Shown one piece after another: positions 5,770 to 7,390 of a DNA stretch of 7,390 nt. Source of the DNA: Thermodesulfovibrionales bacterium (GTDB lineage: Bacteria > Nitrospirota > Thermodesulfovibrionia > Thermodesulfovibrionales > SM23-35); the NCBI GenBank assembly GCA_022865525.1, contig JALHSV010000161.1:1-7390 (forward strand). Reading direction: 5' to 3'. Position numbers and translations under genes: made by a program. The notes below the pieces were generated by a model. The model saw only the letters and a program-made list of their open reading frames with translations. It searched no databases and was not told the origin of the DNA. Within the stretch, counting starts at the first letter, position 1; each line of letters starts with the position of its first letter.

Positions 5770-7390
5770 GTGAACCTTTATCTCATTGACGGCAATTCCT
5801 ATGTGTATCGCGCTTACTATGCAATCAAGAACCTTTCTAACTCCCGGGGATTTCCTACAAATGCAATATACGGGTTTATCAACATGCTCCTCAAGATCAT
5901 CAGGGAGAAGAAACCGGATGGGATTGTTATATCCTTCGATTCACCTGTTCCAACAGAGCGGCATAGAATCTATAAGGATTATAAGGCACAGAGACCGGAA
6001 ACCCCCGGCGACCTCATCCGGCAGATTCCCTATATCAGAAAGATAATCTCTGCGTTGAACATCAAGATATTCGAGGTCCCGGGATACGAAGCAGACGATA
6101 TTCTCGGAACGATCGCAAAGACGGGTGCATCCGAAGGGATAGACGTTTTCATCGTTACCGGAGACAAGGATATGCTCCAGATCGTGGACAGGAGAGTAAA
6201 GGTATATGACCCGATGAAGGATATGATCTTCGACGAACAGTATGTCAGGGAGAAATTCGGAGTAGGCCCTGCGAGAATCCCTGAATTCATGGCGCTTACC
6301 GGAGACGCCGTTGACAACATCCCGGGAATTAAGGGTGTGGGCGAAAAGACAGCCAGGGAACTCGTGACCCAATTCGATAATCTCGAAGACATGCTTAACA
6401 ATACAGAGAGGATACAAAAAGAAAAATTGAGACGTCTCGTATCTGAGAATGCAGATATCGTGAAGTTGAGTCAAAAGCTCGCGACCCTCGATACCTCTGT
6501 CCCCATCGATATTCGTATCGATGAATATACGCTGAGGGAGCCCGACTGGCATTCGCTTTTTGCCCTGTTCAGGGAGCTTGAGTTCGGGAGCCTGATGAAA
6601 CTCATTCCTTCAGGGACCACACGTGAAATAAGCAATGAAACACTGCTCTCCGCACGAAGACTCGAAGAGATCGTATCAACAATCAAAGATGCATTTGCTC
6701 TCGATACCGAGACGACCGGCAGGAATCCTGTTGCTGCTAATCTCGTTGGAATATCACTTTGCATAGAGAAGGAACGCGCTTTCTATATACCTGTTTTTCA
6801 TACATACCCCGGCGTACCTGAACAGATAGATAAAAAAGATGTTGTATCAATTCTTTCACCGTTTCTTGGAGAGGAGAAGATAGCAAAGATAGGACATAAC
6901 CTGAAGTATGATATCATCCTCCTCGAAAGAGAAGGTATTCACGTCAAGGGACCATTATGTGACACCATGATTGCATCATACCTTCTGAACCCGAACAAAC
7001 CGAACCACAGTCTCGAAGAGGTCTCCCTGGAATATCTGTCTTACAGGAAAAAGACGTTTATAGAAATACTGAAGAAGAGGAGTTCCTTCGCAGAAGTCCC
7101 CCTTGAAGATGCTGCACCGTATGCATGTGCTGATGCATCTCTCTCTCTCGAATTGAAAGAAATCCTGTTTACTAAACTGAGGGAAAGCAATCTTGAAGAC
7201 CTCTATTTCTCGATAGAAATGCCTCTCATCTCAGTCCTCGCCGGCATGGAGATGGCGGGGGTGAAGATTGATCCGGATAAACTTGCGGGGATTTCCAGGG
7301 AACTTGGACAAGAAATCGAAGGCATTACACGGAGGATCTACTTTCTTGCCGGTGAAGAATTCAATATCAACTCGCCGAAACAGCTGAGCA
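5770..7390 (+). CDS. polA: DNA polymerase I, N-terminal 540 residues (runs off right edge)
   Basis: Pol I removes RNA primers and fills gaps in replication and repair. Residues 1-290 are the 5'-nuclease domain: LIDGNSYVYRA (5-15), EADD (107-110), TGDKDM (130-135) and TGDAVDN (177-183). The last leads into a helix-hairpin-helix (IPGIKGVGEKTA, 184-195). Residues about 300-490 are the 3'-5' proofreading domain with all motifs intact: Exo I D312-T-E314, Exo II N377 to D381, Exo III Y451 to D455. The polymerase domain has only begun (NINSPKQLS at the edge), so its catalytic residues are not visible. GTG 5770 must be the start: an in-frame TAA (5761-5763) precedes it, and the conserved LIDGN follows at residue 5. 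The nearest Shine-Dalgarno-like AAGGG (5754-5758) is 11 nt away and upstream of the predicted transcription start. Confidence 0.96.
   Translation, partial: MNLYLIDGNSYVYRAYYAIKNLSNSRGFPTNAIYGFINMLLKIIREKKPDGIVISFDSPVPTERHRIYKDYKAQRPETPGDLIRQIPYIRKIISALNIKIFEVPGYEADDILGTIAKTGASEGIDVFIVTGDKDMLQIVDRRVKVYDPMKDMIFDEQYVREKFGVGPARIPEFMALTGDAVDNIPGIKGVGEKTARELVTQFDNLEDMLNNTERIQKEKLRRLVSENADIVKLSQKLATLDTSVPIDIRIDEYTLREPDWHSLFALFRELEFGSLMKLIPSGTTREISNETLLSARRLEEIVSTIKDAFALDTETTGRNPVAANLVGISLCIEKERAFYIPVFHTYPGVPEQIDKKDVVSILSPFLGEEKIAKIGHNLKYDIILLEREGIHVKGPLCDTMIASYLLNPNKPNHSLEEVSLEYLSYRKKTFIEILKKRSSFAEVPLEDAAPYACADASLSLELKEILFTKLRESNLEDLYFSIEMPLISVLAGMEMAGVKIDPDKLAGISRELGQEIEGITRRIYFLAGEEFNINSPKQLS

Noticed and set aside
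5687..5777. Direct repeat CGTGAACCT at 5687-5695 and 5769-5777
   Set aside because: Nine bases only. One copy is antisense to the tig ribosome-binding region and the other encodes the polA start. No shared role is plausible, and chance is sufficient.
5052..5789. Plus-strand open frames of over 100 codons opposite tig
   Set aside because: They are antisense to the intact trigger factor gene, with Ser/Phe-rich compositions typical of reverse-complement reading.
5941..6552. 203-codon open frame on the minus strand within polA
   Set aside because: It is the shadow of a strongly conserved Pol I 5'-nuclease coding frame. It has no family resemblance and no ribosome-binding evidence.
1..7390. Possible defence system, prophage, insertion sequence, CRISPR or other mobile island
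   Set aside because: All seven genes are recognisable core genes, intergenic gaps are short, and I saw no long repeats, transposase, integrase or tRNA.

Overview
The window is a stretch of ordinary bacterial core genome, moderate in GC, with seven protein genes packed tightly on both strands. The gene set points to a Gram-negative-type lineage that uses DciA rather than DnaC as helicase loader: infB, rpmB (four-cysteine L28), a dciA/DUF721 gene, the tig-clpP-clpX proteostasis cluster, and polA. The protein character fits Nitrospirota (Thermodesulfovibrio-like) or Desulfobacterota-like bacteria. That placement is an impression from the sequence, not a computed one.

Layout: (1) 1-1635, minus strand: N-terminal 545 codons of translation initiation factor IF-2, running off the left edge. 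(2) 1636-1817: divergent intergenic region with a good promoter for rpmB, nested inverted repeats over that promoter, and a 14-bp palindrome in the infB leader. (3) 1818-2449, plus strand: rpmB and dciA, sharing one base at the stop/start junction. (4) 2450-2524: convergent gap with a weak hairpin. (5) 2525-5686, minus strand: tig, clpP and clpX, transcribed in that order, each overlapping the next by a few bases. (6) 5687-5769: an 83-bp divergent control region between tig and polA. (7) 5770-7390, plus strand: DNA polymerase I, cut by the right edge early in its polymerase domain.

How the genes relate: Trigger factor folds chains at the ribosome exit tunnel, while ClpX unfolds substrates and feeds them to the ClpP protease, so folding and disposal are made from one transcript. 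IF-2 and L28 serve translation. DciA and Pol I serve replication and repair.

I found no mobile element, CRISPR array, RNA gene or undescribed multi-gene system. The most interesting signals are regulatory and lie in the two divergent intergenic regions. The tig and polA promoters have superimposed -35 boxes. The polA start codon sits where transcription should begin, suggesting a leaderless mRNA. A 17-bp palindrome covers the tig -10, and inverted repeats cover the rpmB promoter. At the protein level, the trigger factor's prolyl-isomerase pocket looks degenerate.
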